The notes: generated by a model not told the origin, from the letters alone. Counted from the stretch's first letter, positions 25,132 through 34,334 are shown. The stretch: DNA of 64,000 nucleotides from Pannonibacter anstelovis (GCF_036881715.1 NZ_JBAKBF010000001.1:124001-188000); one strand, 5' to 3'. Numbers and translations are program-made.

Positions 25132-26652
25132 ATGAACATGCAGAGCCACCCGGATTTCCGCACCGTTTCACCGTTCCGCGAACGCTATGACAATTTCATT
25201 GGTGGCAAGTTCGTGCCGCCGGTCAGCGGCCGCTACATGGACAACATCACCCCGATCACCGGCGCCAAGATCTGTGAGGTGGCCCGTTCCGATGCCGCCG
25301 ACATCAACGCCGCGCTGGATGCCGCCCATGCGGCACGTGAGGCCTGGGGCAAGACCTCTGCCGCCCACCGCGCCAACATCCTTCTGAAGATCGCCGATGT
25401 GATGGAGGCCAATCTCGACGTTCTGGCTGCCGCCGAAACCTGGGACAACGGCAAGCCGATCCGCGAGACGACCGCTGCCGACATTCCGCTCTCCGTCGAT
25501 CACTTCCGCTATTTCGCCGGTGTGCTGCGCGGGCAGGAAGGCACCATGAGCGAGATCGACCATGACACGGTCGCCTATCACTTCCATGAGCCGCTGGGTG
25601 TCGTCGGCCAGATCATTCCGTGGAACTTCTCCATCCTGATGGCTGCGTGGAAACTGGCGCCTGCGCTGGCGGCGGGCAACTGCATCGTCATGAAGCCGGC
25701 CGAACAGACCCCGGCGGCCATTCTGGTTCTGGCCGAACTCATCGGCGATCTTCTGCCGGCAGGCGTGCTCAACATCGTCAACGGCACCGGCGCTGAAGCT
25801 GGCCACGCACTGGCCTCGTCCGGCCGCATCGCCAAGATCGCCTTCACCGGCTCCACCGCCACAGGCCGCAAGATCATGGAAGCGGCGACGGTCAACCTCA
25901 TTCCGGTGACACTGGAACTGGGCGGCAAGAGCCCCAACATCTTCTTCTCCGACGTGATGGCGCAGGATGACGCCTATCTCGACAAGGCGGTCGAAGGCTT
26001 CGTGCTCTTTGCCTTCAACCAGGGCGAAGTTTGCACCTGCCCGTCGCGCGCGCTGATCCAGGAAGACATCTACGAGGAATTCATCGCCCGCTGCATCGCC
26101 CGCGTGAAGGCCATCAAGCAGGGCGACCCGCGTGACCCGTCCACCATGGTGGGCGCACAGGCCAGCCAGCAGCAGCATGACAAGATCATGTCCTATCTGC
26201 AGATCGGCGTCGAGGAAGGCGCGGAAGTGCTGACCGGCGGCGATGCCGCCCGTCTCGGCGGGGATCTGGCCAACGGCTTCTACATCCAGCCGACCATCCT
26301 CAAGGGCCACAACAAGATGCGCGTGTTCCAGGAGGAAATCTTCGGCCCCGTCGTCTCCGTCACCACCTTCAAGACGGAAGAAGAGGCGCTGCATATCGCC
26401 AATGACACCATGTACGGCCTTGGCGCCGGTGTGTGGACCCGCGACGGCACCCGCGCCTACCGCTTCGGCCGGGCCATCGAGGCAGGCCGCGTCTGGGTCA
26501 ACAACTACCACGCCTATCCCGCCCACGCGGCCTTCGGCGGCTACAAGCAGTCCGGCATTGGCCGCGAGACCCACAAGATGATGCTCGATCACTACCAGCA
26601 GACGAAGAACATCCTCGTCAGCTACAACCCCAACAAGCTCGGCTTCTTCTGA
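25132..26652 (+). CDS. NAD-dependent aldehyde dehydrogenase (acetaldehyde dehydrogenase, AcoD/ExaC-like)
   Basis: A 506-residue ALDH that oxidises an aldehyde, probably acetaldehyde, to the acid with NAD. It has the NAD fold motif FTGSTATGR, the general base in LELGGKS and the catalytic Cys301 in QGEVCTCPSR. The double-Cys context and the C-terminus YQQTKNILVSYNPNKLGFF are typical of the AcoD/ExaC/AldB group. The ATG has GGAGGAG upstream; the longer frame adds 67 unrelated residues. It is preceded by a matching regulator and a palindromic site, and followed by a strong terminator. Confidence 0.93.
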   Translation: MNMQSHPDFRTVSPFRERYDNFIGGKFVPPVSGRYMDNITPITGAKICEVARSDAADINAALDAAHAAREAWGKTSAAHRANILLKIADVMEANLDVLAAAETWDNGKPIRETTAADIPLSVDHFRYFAGVLRGQEGTMSEIDHDTVAYHFHEPLGVVGQIIPWNFSILMAAWKLAPALAAGNCIVMKPAEQTPAAILVLAELIGDLLPAGVLNIVNGTGAEAGHALASSGRIAKIAFTGSTATGRKIMEAATVNLIPVTLELGGKSPNIFFSDVMAQDDAYLDKAVEGFVLFAFNQGEVCTCPSRALIQEDIYEEFIARCIARVKAIKQGDPRDPSTMVGAQASQQQHDKIMSYLQIGVEEGAEVLTGGDAARLGGDLANGFYIQPTILKGHNKMRVFQEEIFGPVVSVTTFKTEEEALHIANDTMYGLGAGVWTRDGTRAYRFGRAIEAGRVWVNNYHAYPAHAAFGGYKQSGIGRETHKMMLDHYQQTKNILVSYNPNKLGFF

Positions 26653-26677
26653 TCTCCCTCCCGGGACACATCCAACT

Positions 26678-26705
26678 GCGGCACGGGCAACCGTGCCGCT
26701 TTTTT
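26678..26705 (+). terminator. Rho-independent terminator of the aldehyde dehydrogenase gene
   Basis: GCGGCACGG-GCAA-CCGTGCCGC followed by TTTTTT: a perfect 9-bp GC stem with a tetraloop and T tract, 25 bp after the stop codon. Confidence 0.92.
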
Positions 26706-26724
26706 GTATGGGACGCGCTCTCCA

Positions 26725-26829
26725 TGTCATCCCGGCTTGACGCGCAGCGGCAAGACCGGGATCCAGTGCGACCGGAGCAGGAGATGGCTGACACCGGGGC
26801 TACTGGATCCCCGCCTGCGCGGGGATGAC
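26725..26829. repeat. Palindromic intergenic repeat R1, copy 2
   Basis: About 105 bp beginning TGTCATCCCGGCTTG and ending CGGGGATGAC. It shares CGCAGCGGCAAGACCGGGAT and CTGGATCCCCGCCTGCG with copy 1, while the centre differs. The two copies bracket the aldehyde dehydrogenase gene in the same orientation. Confidence 0.85.
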
Positions 26830-26889
26830 GGCGGAAAGGCGGCAGAACGATTGACGGCAGGGACGCACTGCCTTGCCCATCACTGCGGG

Positions 26890-27059
26890 CGTCGCCCCGG
26901 GCGGAGTGAAGCGCAGACCCGGGGCCTACTCGCTTGCAGAGACGCGATAGGGATTATGGAAGCAGCGGCGGGCGCATGAGGCCATCCATGCTTCGCTGCG
27001 GCGGACTATAGCAGCTCTCTACAAGCTAGTAGGCCCCGGCTCGAAGGCCGGGGCGACGC
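26890..27059. repeat. Second palindromic intergenic repeat (GTCGCCCCGG type)
   Basis: Begins GTCGCCCCGGGCGGAGTGAA with GACCCGGGGCCTACT just after. It ends AGTAGGCCCCGGCTCGAAGG followed by CCGGGGCGAC, so the outer ends are inverted copies about 170 bp apart. This is another common alphaproteobacterial intergenic repeat type by recollection. Confidence 0.7.
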
Positions 27060-27118
27060 CGTGTATGTTGATACGCAATGGTTCCGTCTGCCCACCGCCT
27101 TGACGCTCCTTGTGCCCC

Positions 27119-28333
27119 TCACACCACCAGCACATCCACCTCTGCTCCGGCATCCAGCGCCGGGGCATGCGGGGGGCGGAGGATGAGGGCGCCGGAGGCG
27201 GCCAGCAGCGAGAGCATGGAGCTGTCCTGCCGGGTGAAGGGGGTGACGCTGCGGGTGCCGTCCGGGTGGGTGGTGAGGCTGGCGCGCAGGTAGTCCTGGC
27301 GCTGGTCATTGGCCGGAACCGGGCCGGTGAGGGTGGCGGTGGTGCGCTTGCCCGTCATGGCGGCCTCGAGGCTCGTGCCTGTCATCACGGCCATCAGCGG
27401 GCGCAGGAACAGGAGGGCGCAGACGAGGCTGGAGACCGGGTTGCCGGGCAGGCCCAGAACCTTGGTGCGGCCAAGGTTGCCCGCCATCAGCGGCTTGCCG
27501 GGGCGCATGGCGATGCGCCAGAAATCCAGCTTCATGCCTTCCCCGCCCAGCACCGCTTGCACAAGGTCATGATCGCCGACCGACGCCCCGCCAAGCGTGA
27601 CGAGAATATCGGCCTCTGCCGCCAGCCCCTCACGCACGCGGGCGGCGATATCGGCAGGGTCATCACTGGCAAGGCCGAGATCCAGCGGAATGCCGCCGCA
27701 ATCTTCGACGAGGGCCGCAATGCCGCAGTGGTTGGACGCGATGATCTGGTCCGGCCCCGGCGTGCCGCCCGGCAGGACCAGTTCATCGCCCGTGGCGATG
27801 ATGGCAACCTTCGGCTGGCGCCAGACGGGCAGGGCGGCGTGGTTCATGGCTGCAGCCAGCGCAAGGCTGCGGTAGTCGAGCTTCAGCCCTGCCTTCAGCA
27901 GCACATCGCCTTGCGCAAAGTCGAGCCCGGCGGGCCGGACGAACTGGCCGGGACGAACCGGCTCCAGCGCGGTGAGGCGGTCTCCCTCGCGGGTGGCGTT
28001 TTCCTGAATGAGGATGGCATCCGCGCCATCGGGCACCGGTGCGCCCGTGAAGATGCGCACGGCCTCGCCCGCACCGACCTTGCCGGAAAAGGCATGGCCC
28101 GCAGGAGCCTCGCCGATGACGGTGAGCACGGCACCCGCTGCGGCGCAATCGGTGGCGCGCAGGGCATAGCCATCCATGGAGGAGGCGGGGAAGGGCGGCT
28201 GGGTGCGGGTGGCGGCAAGGTCCGCTGCCAGAATGCGGCCATTGGCCCGCGCCAGCGGGACGTTCTCAAGGCCCAGCGGCGCAACGCCGGTGAGAAGCTG
28301 CCGCAGCGCATCGTCAACCGGCATCAAGGCCAT
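27119..28333 (-). CDS. moeA: Molybdopterin molybdenumtransferase MoeA
   Basis: Inserts molybdate into adenylylated molybdopterin, the last common step of Mo-cofactor synthesis. 404 residues, normal for MoeA. Recognisable segments are PPFPASSMDGYALR, the GEAVRIFTGAPVPDGADA loop, VAIIATGDELV, the TLGGASVGDHD metal/nucleotide region and MRPGKPLMAG..VLGLPGNPVSS. The ATG chosen has AAAGGAG upstream and begins one base after the moaC stop codon (TGACATG), so the genes are coupled. Last gene of the ppiD-trpDC-moaC-moeA run. Confidence 0.96.
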   Translation of the reverse strand: MALMPVDDALRQLLTGVAPLGLENVPLARANGRILAADLAATRTQPPFPASSMDGYALRATDCAAAGAVLTVIGEAPAGHAFSGKVGAGEAVRIFTGAPVPDGADAILIQENATREGDRLTALEPVRPGQFVRPAGLDFAQGDVLLKAGLKLDYRSLALAAAMNHAALPVWRQPKVAIIATGDELVLPGGTPGPDQIIASNHCGIAALVEDCGGIPLDLGLASDDPADIAARVREGLAAEADILVTLGGASVGDHDLVQAVLGGEGMKLDFWRIAMRPGKPLMAGNLGRTKVLGLPGNPVSSLVCALLFLRPLMAVMTGTSLEAAMTGKRTTATLTGPVPANDQRQDYLRASLTTHPDGTRSVTPFTRQDSSMLSLLAASGALILRPPHAPALDAGAEVDVLVV

Positions 28334-28334
28334 G

Positions 28335-28862
28335 TCAGGGCTCCTTTGGTGCGTTTTCCGGTCCGGCAACATAATGGCCGGAGCGTCCGCCGAGCTTTTC
28401 GGCAAGGTGGATGCGGCCAATCTCCATGCCCCGGTCCACGGCCTTGGCCATGTCATAAATGGTGAGGCAGGCGACGGAACAGGCGGTCATCGCTTCCATT
28501 TCCACCCCGGTCTGGCCGGTGACGGTGGCGGTGGCGCTGACTTTCAGGCCTGGCAGGGCGTGATCGGGCTCTATATCGACGCTGATCTTCGACAGAAGCA
28601 GCGGATGGCAGAGCGGGATCAGCTCATGGGTGCGCTTGGCGGCCATGATGCCGGCAATGCGGGCGGTGGCGATGACATCGCCCTTCTTCGCATTGCCCGA
28701 AAGGATCAGCGCCAGCGTGTCCGCATGCATCTTCACTTCGCCGGTGACGGTGGCGCTGCGGCGGGTGACGGCCTTGTCCCCCACATCCACCATCGAGGCG
28801 CTGCCGGAGGCATCAAGATGCGTCAGATGGTCCTGATCCCGTTCGGGGCCGCCGCCAGCCAT
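28335..28862 (-). CDS. moaC: Cyclic pyranopterin monophosphate synthase MoaC
   Basis: Converts the MoaA product to cyclic pyranopterin monophosphate, the first molybdenum-cofactor intermediate. 175 residues with HLDASGSASMVDVGDK at the start, the conserved TARIAGIMAAKRTHELIPLCHPL and TGVEMEAMTACSVACLTIYDMAKA, and the catalytic Lys region near KAVDRGMEI. The family typically has about 160 residues. It lies 3 bp after trpC and just before moeA, the conserved alphaproteobacterial pairing of tryptophan and Mo-cofactor genes. Confidence 0.97.
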   Translation of the reverse strand: MAGGGPERDQDHLTHLDASGSASMVDVGDKAVTRRSATVTGEVKMHADTLALILSGNAKKGDVIATARIAGIMAAKRTHELIPLCHPLLLSKISVDIEPDHALPGLKVSATATVTGQTGVEMEAMTACSVACLTIYDMAKAVDRGMEIGRIHLAEKLGGRSGHYVAGPENAPKEP

Positions 28863-28865
28863 GGC

Positions 28866-29666
28866 TCAGGCTCCGCTGCGGGAGAGCAGGGTGCGGGTGG
28901 CGCTTTCCACATCGGCCTGCCGCATTAGGCTTTCGCCGATGAGGAAGGTGGAGATGTTGCAGGCTTCCATGCGGGCGAGATCCGCCGGAGTGAAGAGGCC
29001 CGATTCTCCGACGATGATGCGCTCAGCCGGGATCATCGGCGCCAGCCGCTCGCTCGTCGTCAGGGACACGTCAAAGGTCTTGAGATTGCGGTTGTTGATG
29101 CCGAGCAGCGGCGAGGTGAGTTTCAGCGCCCGCTCCAGCTCCACCTCGTCATGCACTTCCAGCAGCACATCCATGCCAAGGCCGAAGGCGGCGTCCTCCA
29201 GATCCTTCGCCAGTGCATCATCAACGGCGGCGAGGATGATCAGGATGCAATCCGCCCCCCAGGCGCGGGCCTCGGCCACCTGATAGGTGTCGTAGAGGAA
29301 ATCCTTGCGCAAGGCAGGCAGGCTAACGGCATCACGCGCAGCAGTCAGAAACTCCGGCTTGCCCTGAAACGAGGGTGTATCAGTCAGCACGGACAGGCAG
29401 GCCGCACCACCTGCCTCATAGGCACGTGCCAGGGCGGGTGGATCGAAGTCGGCGCGGATCAGCCCCTTGGACGGGCTTGCCTTCTTGATCTCGGCAATGA
29501 GGGCATAGTCCCCGGCGGCGTGCTTGGCGCGGATGGCCCGCTCGAAACCGCGCGGTGCCTCGACGGACTTGGCCGCCTCCAGCAGACTGGAAAGCGTGCG
29601 TTCAGCCTTGGCAGCGGCGATTTCCTCGCGCTTGTAGGCTTCGATGCGGGTGAGAATGTCTGCCAT
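28866..29666 (-). CDS. trpC: Indole-3-glycerol phosphate synthase
   Basis: Closes CdRP to indole-3-glycerol phosphate, the fourth step of tryptophan synthesis. A 266-residue TIM barrel with the signature AEIKKASPSKG (catalytic Lys), LSVLTDTPSFQG, LRKDFLYDTYQ (catalytic Lys), LLEVHDEVELERAL, GINNRNLKTF and GESGLFTPADL. It starts MADILTRIEAYKR and follows trpD by 3 bp. It is a free-standing trpC, not fused to trpF. Confidence 0.97.
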   Translation of the reverse strand: MADILTRIEAYKREEIAAAKAERTLSSLLEAAKSVEAPRGFERAIRAKHAAGDYALIAEIKKASPSKGLIRADFDPPALARAYEAGGAACLSVLTDTPSFQGKPEFLTAARDAVSLPALRKDFLYDTYQVAEARAWGADCILIILAAVDDALAKDLEDAAFGLGMDVLLEVHDEVELERALKLTSPLLGINNRNLKTFDVSLTTSERLAPMIPAERIIVGESGLFTPADLARMEACNISTFLIGESLMRQADVESATRTLLSRSGA

Positions 29667-29669
29667 GGC

Positions 29670-30683
29670 TTATCCGTTCGAAACTGCCACCAGCCGTTCC
29701 AGCCGGTCGAGGGCATCGCCCGTGTCGATGGAGCGGGCTGCCTGCGCCACGCCTTCCTTGAGGTCTGCCGCCTTGCCCGCAACGATCAGCGAGGCAGCGG
29801 CGTTGAACAGCACTACGTCCCGGTAGGCGTTCTTCGCGCCGGAGAGCACGGCGCGCAGGGCGGCAGCGTTCTCTTCCGGCGTGCCGCCCTTGAGATCCTC
29901 AAAACGGGCGCGGGACAGGCCTGCGTCTTCCGGCGTGATCTCGAATGTGCGGATGGTGCCGTTCTTCAGTTCGGCCACCTTCGTCGGGCCGGTGGTGGTG
30001 ATCTCGTCCATGCCGTCGCTGCCATGGACGATCCAGACAGATTCCGAGCCAAGGTTCTTCAGCACCTGTGCAATTGGCTCCACCCAGCGGCCATCGAACA
30101 CACCGGTCATCTGGCGCTTGACGCCAGCCGGGCTCGACAGGGGCCCAAGCAGGTTGAAGATGGTGCGGGTGCCAAGTTCCATGCGGGTCGGGCCGACATG
30201 CTTCATCGCGGCATGATGGAGCGGAGCAAACATGAAGCCGATACCGGCCTCATCGACGCAGGCCGCGATCTTGTCCGGGCCGATGTCGATGTTGACGCCG
30301 AGCTGCGCCAGAGCCTCGGAGGAACCGGATTTCGAGGACAGCGAGCGGTTGCCGTGTTTGGCAACGGGCACGCCGCAGCCTGCCACGACCAGCGCAGCGC
30401 AGGTGGAAATGTTGTAGGAGCCGGTGGCATCTCCGCCCGTGCCGACGATATCGATGGCATCAGCGGTCACGTCGACCGGCAGCATGCGGGCGCGCATGGA
30501 GGCGACGGCGCCGGTGACTTCATCAATGCTTTCGCCGCGCATGCGCAGGGCCATCAGAAAGCCGCCGAGCTGGGAAGGCGTTGCCGCGCCGGACAGGATC
30601 ACGTCAAAGGCCGCGCGCGCATCCTCGAAATCCAGAGACGCACCTTCAGCTACTTTGGCGATAAAGGGTTTGAGCCCGCTCAT
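29670..30683 (-). CDS. trpD: Anthranilate phosphoribosyltransferase
   Basis: Transfers phosphoribose to anthranilate, the second step of tryptophan synthesis. 337 residues. Key motifs are VGTGGDATGSYNISTCAALV (PRPP site), KHGNRSLSSKSGSSEALAQLG and ELGTRTIFNLLGPLSSP. The start MSGLKPFIAKVAEG is the family start; AGAGGGA lies upstream. No trpG precedes it, fitting a trpEG fusion located elsewhere as in many Hyphomicrobiales (inference). Confidence 0.97.
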   Translation of the reverse strand: MSGLKPFIAKVAEGASLDFEDARAAFDVILSGAATPSQLGGFLMALRMRGESIDEVTGAVASMRARMLPVDVTADAIDIVGTGGDATGSYNISTCAALVVAGCGVPVAKHGNRSLSSKSGSSEALAQLGVNIDIGPDKIAACVDEAGIGFMFAPLHHAAMKHVGPTRMELGTRTIFNLLGPLSSPAGVKRQMTGVFDGRWVEPIAQVLKNLGSESVWIVHGSDGMDEITTTGPTKVAELKNGTIRTFEITPEDAGLSRARFEDLKGGTPEENAAALRAVLSGAKNAYRDVVLFNAAASLIVAGKAADLKEGVAQAARSIDTGDALDRLERLVAVSNG

Positions 30684-30786
30684 GCCTGTCCCTCTTCCGG
30701 TTTTCATCCGGCCTTTTCTGAGGCCGGCGGCTTTCCTGTTATGGCCGCCCCGGCGACCTGCGCCGGGGCTATTGTCCGTTCCGCGG

Positions 30787-32682
30787 TCAGTTCTGTGACG
30801 GGCCGCCAATCACCAGCTGCAGAGCCTGCTGGTTGATTTCGACGCCCTTGTCAGCCTCGACCTTGTTGATCACAAGATTGAGGAGAGAGGCGGAGAGCTG
30901 CTCGCTGATCTGCGTGTCGATCTGCTTGATGCTTTCTTCTTCGCGGAAGAAGGCAGGAGCAGACACACTGTCGACCACCATCACCAGACGGCCGCCATCG
31001 GCGCCCATGGTGTCCAGAACGGTGCCGGAAGGACCGCTGAAGGCTTCCTCGACGGCTTCCTGCGGCAGGCCGGCTGGCTGGCCGTTACGCTTGAAGCTGT
31101 CGGAGGTCTTGACTTCAAGGCCAGCGGCAGCGGCTACGGCGTCGAGCGTTTCACCGCCGCGAACCCGGGTGGCCATGTCTGCCGAAAGGTTCAGCAGCTT
31201 CTGGTCACGTTCCTTCTCAGTCCAGGCCTGAACAACGGCATCGCGGACTTCGGAAAGTTCGCGGTCGCGGGCCGGGGTCACCTTGGTCACGTCGAACCAG
31301 ACAAAGCCGCGCTGGCCCAGCGGCAGAGGGTTGTTTTCGATACCAACGTCGCTTTCGAAGGCATCTCCCAGCAGGCCGTCAGCATCAGGCAGGGTCACCG
31401 GCTGACCGGCGTCGTCGCGGCCATTGCTGTCCACGGCCGGGATTTCGGATGTGGTCAGCGAGAAGCGGCCAGCGACTTCGGCGAGAGTTGCTCCGCCTGC
31501 GCGGGCATCTTCGATTTCGTCATGCAGGTCCTGAACGTCCTGCTCGGCCTTTTCCAGAGCGATCTCCTGCTTCAGCTCGGCCTTCACCTCGTCGAACGGA
31601 CGCACGGCTTCCGGCTGGATCCCGGCCACTTCCAGAATAACGGTGGTGAAACGGCCCTGCACGGCACCGCTTACGCCGCGCTCGGGCAGCGAGAAGGCGG
31701 CTTCCGCAATGGCCGGATCGAGGAACTTGTCCTTCGCCATCAGGCCAAGGTTCACGTCGCTGTCCTTCAGACCACGTTCTTCCATCAGCTGGGCAAAGGT
31801 CTTTGTCCCTGCTGCAAGTTCGGCGGCTGCGGCTTCAGCTGCAGCCGAATCGGGGAAGGGCATCTGCAGCACGCGGCGCTGCTCAACCGTGCGGAAACGG
31901 TTGCCGGCGCGGTCGTAGGCCTTTCTGGCTTCCTCGTCCGTCACCTCATCGGGCTTTGCCAGAGACTGCGGCAGAAGCTGAAGGATGGAGAGGCTGCGGT
32001 ATTCGGGCGCGCGGAAGTCTTCTTTGCGCGTTTCATAGAAACTTTGCAGTGCCTCATCGGTGGGCGCAGGAATCTCGCCTGCGGCCGATGGCGGTACGGC
32101 GATGTAACGCACGGTACGGGTTTCGTTCTCGAAGATGTTGAAGGCGCTCAGCATCGCCTCCGGCGTCTTGATATTGTCCGTCAGGGCGCCTGCGATCTGC
32201 TGGCGGCCGGACAAGAGGCGCTGCTCACGCACGAAGTCATCTTCGGAGATGCCGTTGGCGCGCAGCAGCTGCACCAGGCTGTTGCGGTCATAGCCGCCGC
32301 CCGGACGCTGGAAAGCCGGGTTTTCCTGGATCATCCGGCGCAGTTCATCGTCGGAGATGCCCAGTTTCATGTCTGCGGCCATGTCATTCATGGCAGCTTC
32401 TGCAATCATCCGGGCAAGCACCTGCTGCGGTACGCCGAACTGCGCGCCTTCCGTGGTGGACAGCGGCCGGCCAATCTGGCGGCTCACGGCATTCAGTTCG
32501 CGCCGGTAGGCGAGATCAAAGTCAGCCACGGAAATTTCCGTATCACCCACCTTGGCCACGACATTGTTGCCGAAGTTGCGGAAAATGTCGGCGATACCCC
32601 AGACGGCAAAGCTCAGGATGAGCAGGGCGATGAAGATCTTGGCAACCCAGGTGCCGGCGCCCTTGCGCAGCGCGTCGAGCAT
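30787..32682 (-). CDS. ppiD: Periplasmic peptidyl-prolyl isomerase/chaperone PpiD (SurA_N type)
   Basis: A 631-residue inner-membrane-anchored folding factor. A cytoplasmic stub is followed by one TM helix at about 13-33 (WVAKIFIALLILSFAVWGIADIF). The SurA_N-like chaperone domain covers about 35-175 and the parvulin-type domain about 240-365 (VEQRRVLQMPFPDSAAAEAAA). A second, more degenerate domain follows. GGGAGACATC precedes the ATG. It is the first gene of the ppiD-trpDC-moaC-moeA run and divergent from tpiA, a common alphaproteobacterial order. Confidence 0.93.
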   Translation of the reverse strand: MLDALRKGAGTWVAKIFIALLILSFAVWGIADIFRNFGNNVVAKVGDTEISVADFDLAYRRELNAVSRQIGRPLSTTEGAQFGVPQQVLARMIAEAAMNDMAADMKLGISDDELRRMIQENPAFQRPGGGYDRNSLVQLLRANGISEDDFVREQRLLSGRQQIAGALTDNIKTPEAMLSAFNIFENETRTVRYIAVPPSAAGEIPAPTDEALQSFYETRKEDFRAPEYRSLSILQLLPQSLAKPDEVTDEEARKAYDRAGNRFRTVEQRRVLQMPFPDSAAAEAAAAELAAGTKTFAQLMEERGLKDSDVNLGLMAKDKFLDPAIAEAAFSLPERGVSGAVQGRFTTVILEVAGIQPEAVRPFDEVKAELKQEIALEKAEQDVQDLHDEIEDARAGGATLAEVAGRFSLTTSEIPAVDSNGRDDAGQPVTLPDADGLLGDAFESDVGIENNPLPLGQRGFVWFDVTKVTPARDRELSEVRDAVVQAWTEKERDQKLLNLSADMATRVRGGETLDAVAAAAGLEVKTSDSFKRNGQPAGLPQEAVEEAFSGPSGTVLDTMGADGGRLVMVVDSVSAPAFFREEESIKQIDTQISEQLSASLLNLVINKVEADKGVEINQQALQLVIGGPSQN

Positions 32683-32939
32683 GATGTCTCCCGTAATTCC
32701 ATAGGCTCATGTCCGGAGCAAAAGGTCCCGGAGCGGTGGTTCTGAATAGCGGCTCAAGGGGCGGCGGACAATAGCCGGGAACTGACAGATGCGCGCGCAC
32801 ACGCAGAAATGCGCAGGAAGTGCGGGAAAGATGCGATGAGACTTGCACTTTGAACCTCTGCTGGGTAGCGAAGTGGCCACCAGGAACCATGCTGCTGTCC
32901 CGCCAGCCTGTGCGCCGGACAGATCTTGAGGAGACCGCC

Positions 32940-33704
32940 ATGAGCCATGCCGCCGCAATCCGTCCGCTTGTCGCCGGAAACTGGAAGATGAACGGCCTTG
33001 CCGCAGCTTCCGCCGAATTCCAGGCGCTGGGGCAGGGGCTTGATGCTGCTGTCGCGGGCAAGGTGGACGTGATGATCTGCCCGCCCGCAACACTGATCGC
33101 AGGTCTTGCGAAGTCCTCCGTTGCTTCGAAGGTCGCGCTCGGCGGTCAGGACTGCCATGCCAAGGCTTCGGGTGCCCATACAGGCGACATTTCCGCTGAA
33201 ATGCTGAAAGATGCCGGCGCCAGCGCCGTTCTCGTAGGCCATTCCGAGCGGCGCACCGACCATGGCGAAAGCGATGCCATGGTGCGGGCAAAGGCGGAAG
33301 CTGCCTGGCGCGCCGGCCTCACCGCAATCATCTGCGTTGGTGAAACCGAAGCCGAGCGCAAGGGCGGCAAGACGCTGGATGTGGTCGGAACGCAGCTTGC
33401 CGGTTCGATTCCCGAGGGTGCAACGGCAGCCAATACGGTGATCGCCTATGAGCCCGTCTGGGCGATTGGCACCGGCCTGACGCCCACTGCGGCCGACGTG
33501 GCGGAGGTGCATGCCGCCATCCGCAGCGCGCTGGAGGCCCGCTTCGGCGCGGAAGGGGCAGCCATGCGCCTGCTCTATGGTGGTTCGGTGAAGCCCTCCA
33601 ACGCGGCAGAGCTGATGGCCGTGCCGCATGTCAACGGTGCCCTCGTGGGCGGTGCGAGCCTCAAGGCATCCGATTTCCTCGGCATCATTTCAGCCTATGC
33701 CTGA
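32940..33704 (+). CDS. tpiA: Triosephosphate isomerase
   Basis: Interconverts DHAP and glyceraldehyde-3-phosphate. 254 residues with Lys16 (GNWKMNG), His101 (GHSERR), Glu171 in AYEPVWAIGTG and the phosphate-binding LYGGSVKPSN..GALVGGASL. GAGGAG precedes the ATG. The longer open frame upstream has no family similarity. It is divergent from ppiD and followed by a hairpin, then secG. Confidence 0.98.
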   Translation: MSHAAAIRPLVAGNWKMNGLAAASAEFQALGQGLDAAVAGKVDVMICPPATLIAGLAKSSVASKVALGGQDCHAKASGAHTGDISAEMLKDAGASAVLVGHSERRTDHGESDAMVRAKAEAAWRAGLTAIICVGETEAERKGGKTLDVVGTQLAGSIPEGATAANTVIAYEPVWAIGTGLTPTAADVAEVHAAIRSALEARFGAEGAAMRLLYGGSVKPSNAAELMAVPHVNGALVGGASLKASDFLGIISAYA

Positions 33705-33712
33705 TGCCGGGC

Positions 33713-33737
33713 GGGCCGGAGCCTGTTTGTCCGGCCC
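33713..33737 (+). terminator. Hairpin after tpiA
   Basis: GGGCCGGA and TCCGGCCC form a perfect 8-bp stem with a 9-base loop, 9 bp after the tpiA stop codon. TTGACG follows immediately. Confidence 0.55.
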
Positions 33738-33929
33738 TTGACGCTTATATATAGGCTAAAGGGTGCCGCGAACTGCAGAGGAACGCCTTCATGGCTCAGG
33801 TTCCGGCAGATTGCGGTGCACGAGGCGTCTTTTGTCACAAGGGATGCCAATCTCCCGGCCTTCAAGGGTGGAAACTCCCGCAAGGCTGGTGTAGAAGGCC
33901 GCAAAACTGAAACGAATGATCGGTCCAAA

Positions 33930-34334
33930 ATGGAAACGGTAGTTATCGTCATTCACCTGATGGTCGTGCTGGCCCTGGTGCTTGTCGTCCTTCTGCAGCG
34001 CTCCGAAGGTGGCGCTCTTGGTATGGGCGGCGGCGGTGGCGGCTTCATGTCGAGCCGCGGTACGGCCAATGTACTGACCCGCGCCACAGCGATTCTTGCA
34101 GCCCTGTTCTTTGCGACGTCGCTTGGCCTTAGCCTCATCGCCCGCATGGATGATGGTCCTGGCTCCATTCTGGACGGAAGCGCGGTTGTTCCGGGAGCCG
34201 CTCAGCCGGCCGATGGTTCCGTGCCCCCGGCAGGCAATGGCGTTCTGGATGTGCTGAAGCAGCAGTCCCAGCCCCAGGCGCCCGCAACGGCTCCGGCTCA
34301 GCCTTCCGGCCCGCAGGTTCCGGCGGCGCAGTAA
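33930..34334 (+). CDS. secG: Preprotein translocase subunit SecG
   Basis: A small inner-membrane subunit of the SecYEG channel. 134 residues. TM1 is METVVIVIHLMVVLALVLVVLLQ, then the typical RSEGGALGMGGGGGGFMSSRGTANVLTR loop, TM2 ILAALFFATSLGLSLIA, and a long Pro/Ala/Gln-rich tail common in alphaproteobacteria. The ATG at 33930 starts TM1; the longer frame is not supported. It lies between tpiA and pyrG, the expected order in this class. Confidence 0.95.
   Translation: METVVIVIHLMVVLALVLVVLLQRSEGGALGMGGGGGGFMSSRGTANVLTRATAILAALFFATSLGLSLIARMDDGPGSILDGSAVVPGAAQPADGSVPPAGNGVLDVLKQQSQPQAPATAPAQPSGPQVPAAQ

Larger units (their letters stand above)
26653..27118. other. Repeat-filled region between the aldehyde dehydrogenase and moeA
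   Basis: 466 bp with no gene. From left to right it holds a rho-independent terminator, the R1 repeat copy 2 and a different palindromic repeat. Both flanking genes are oriented toward it. Confidence 0.7.
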
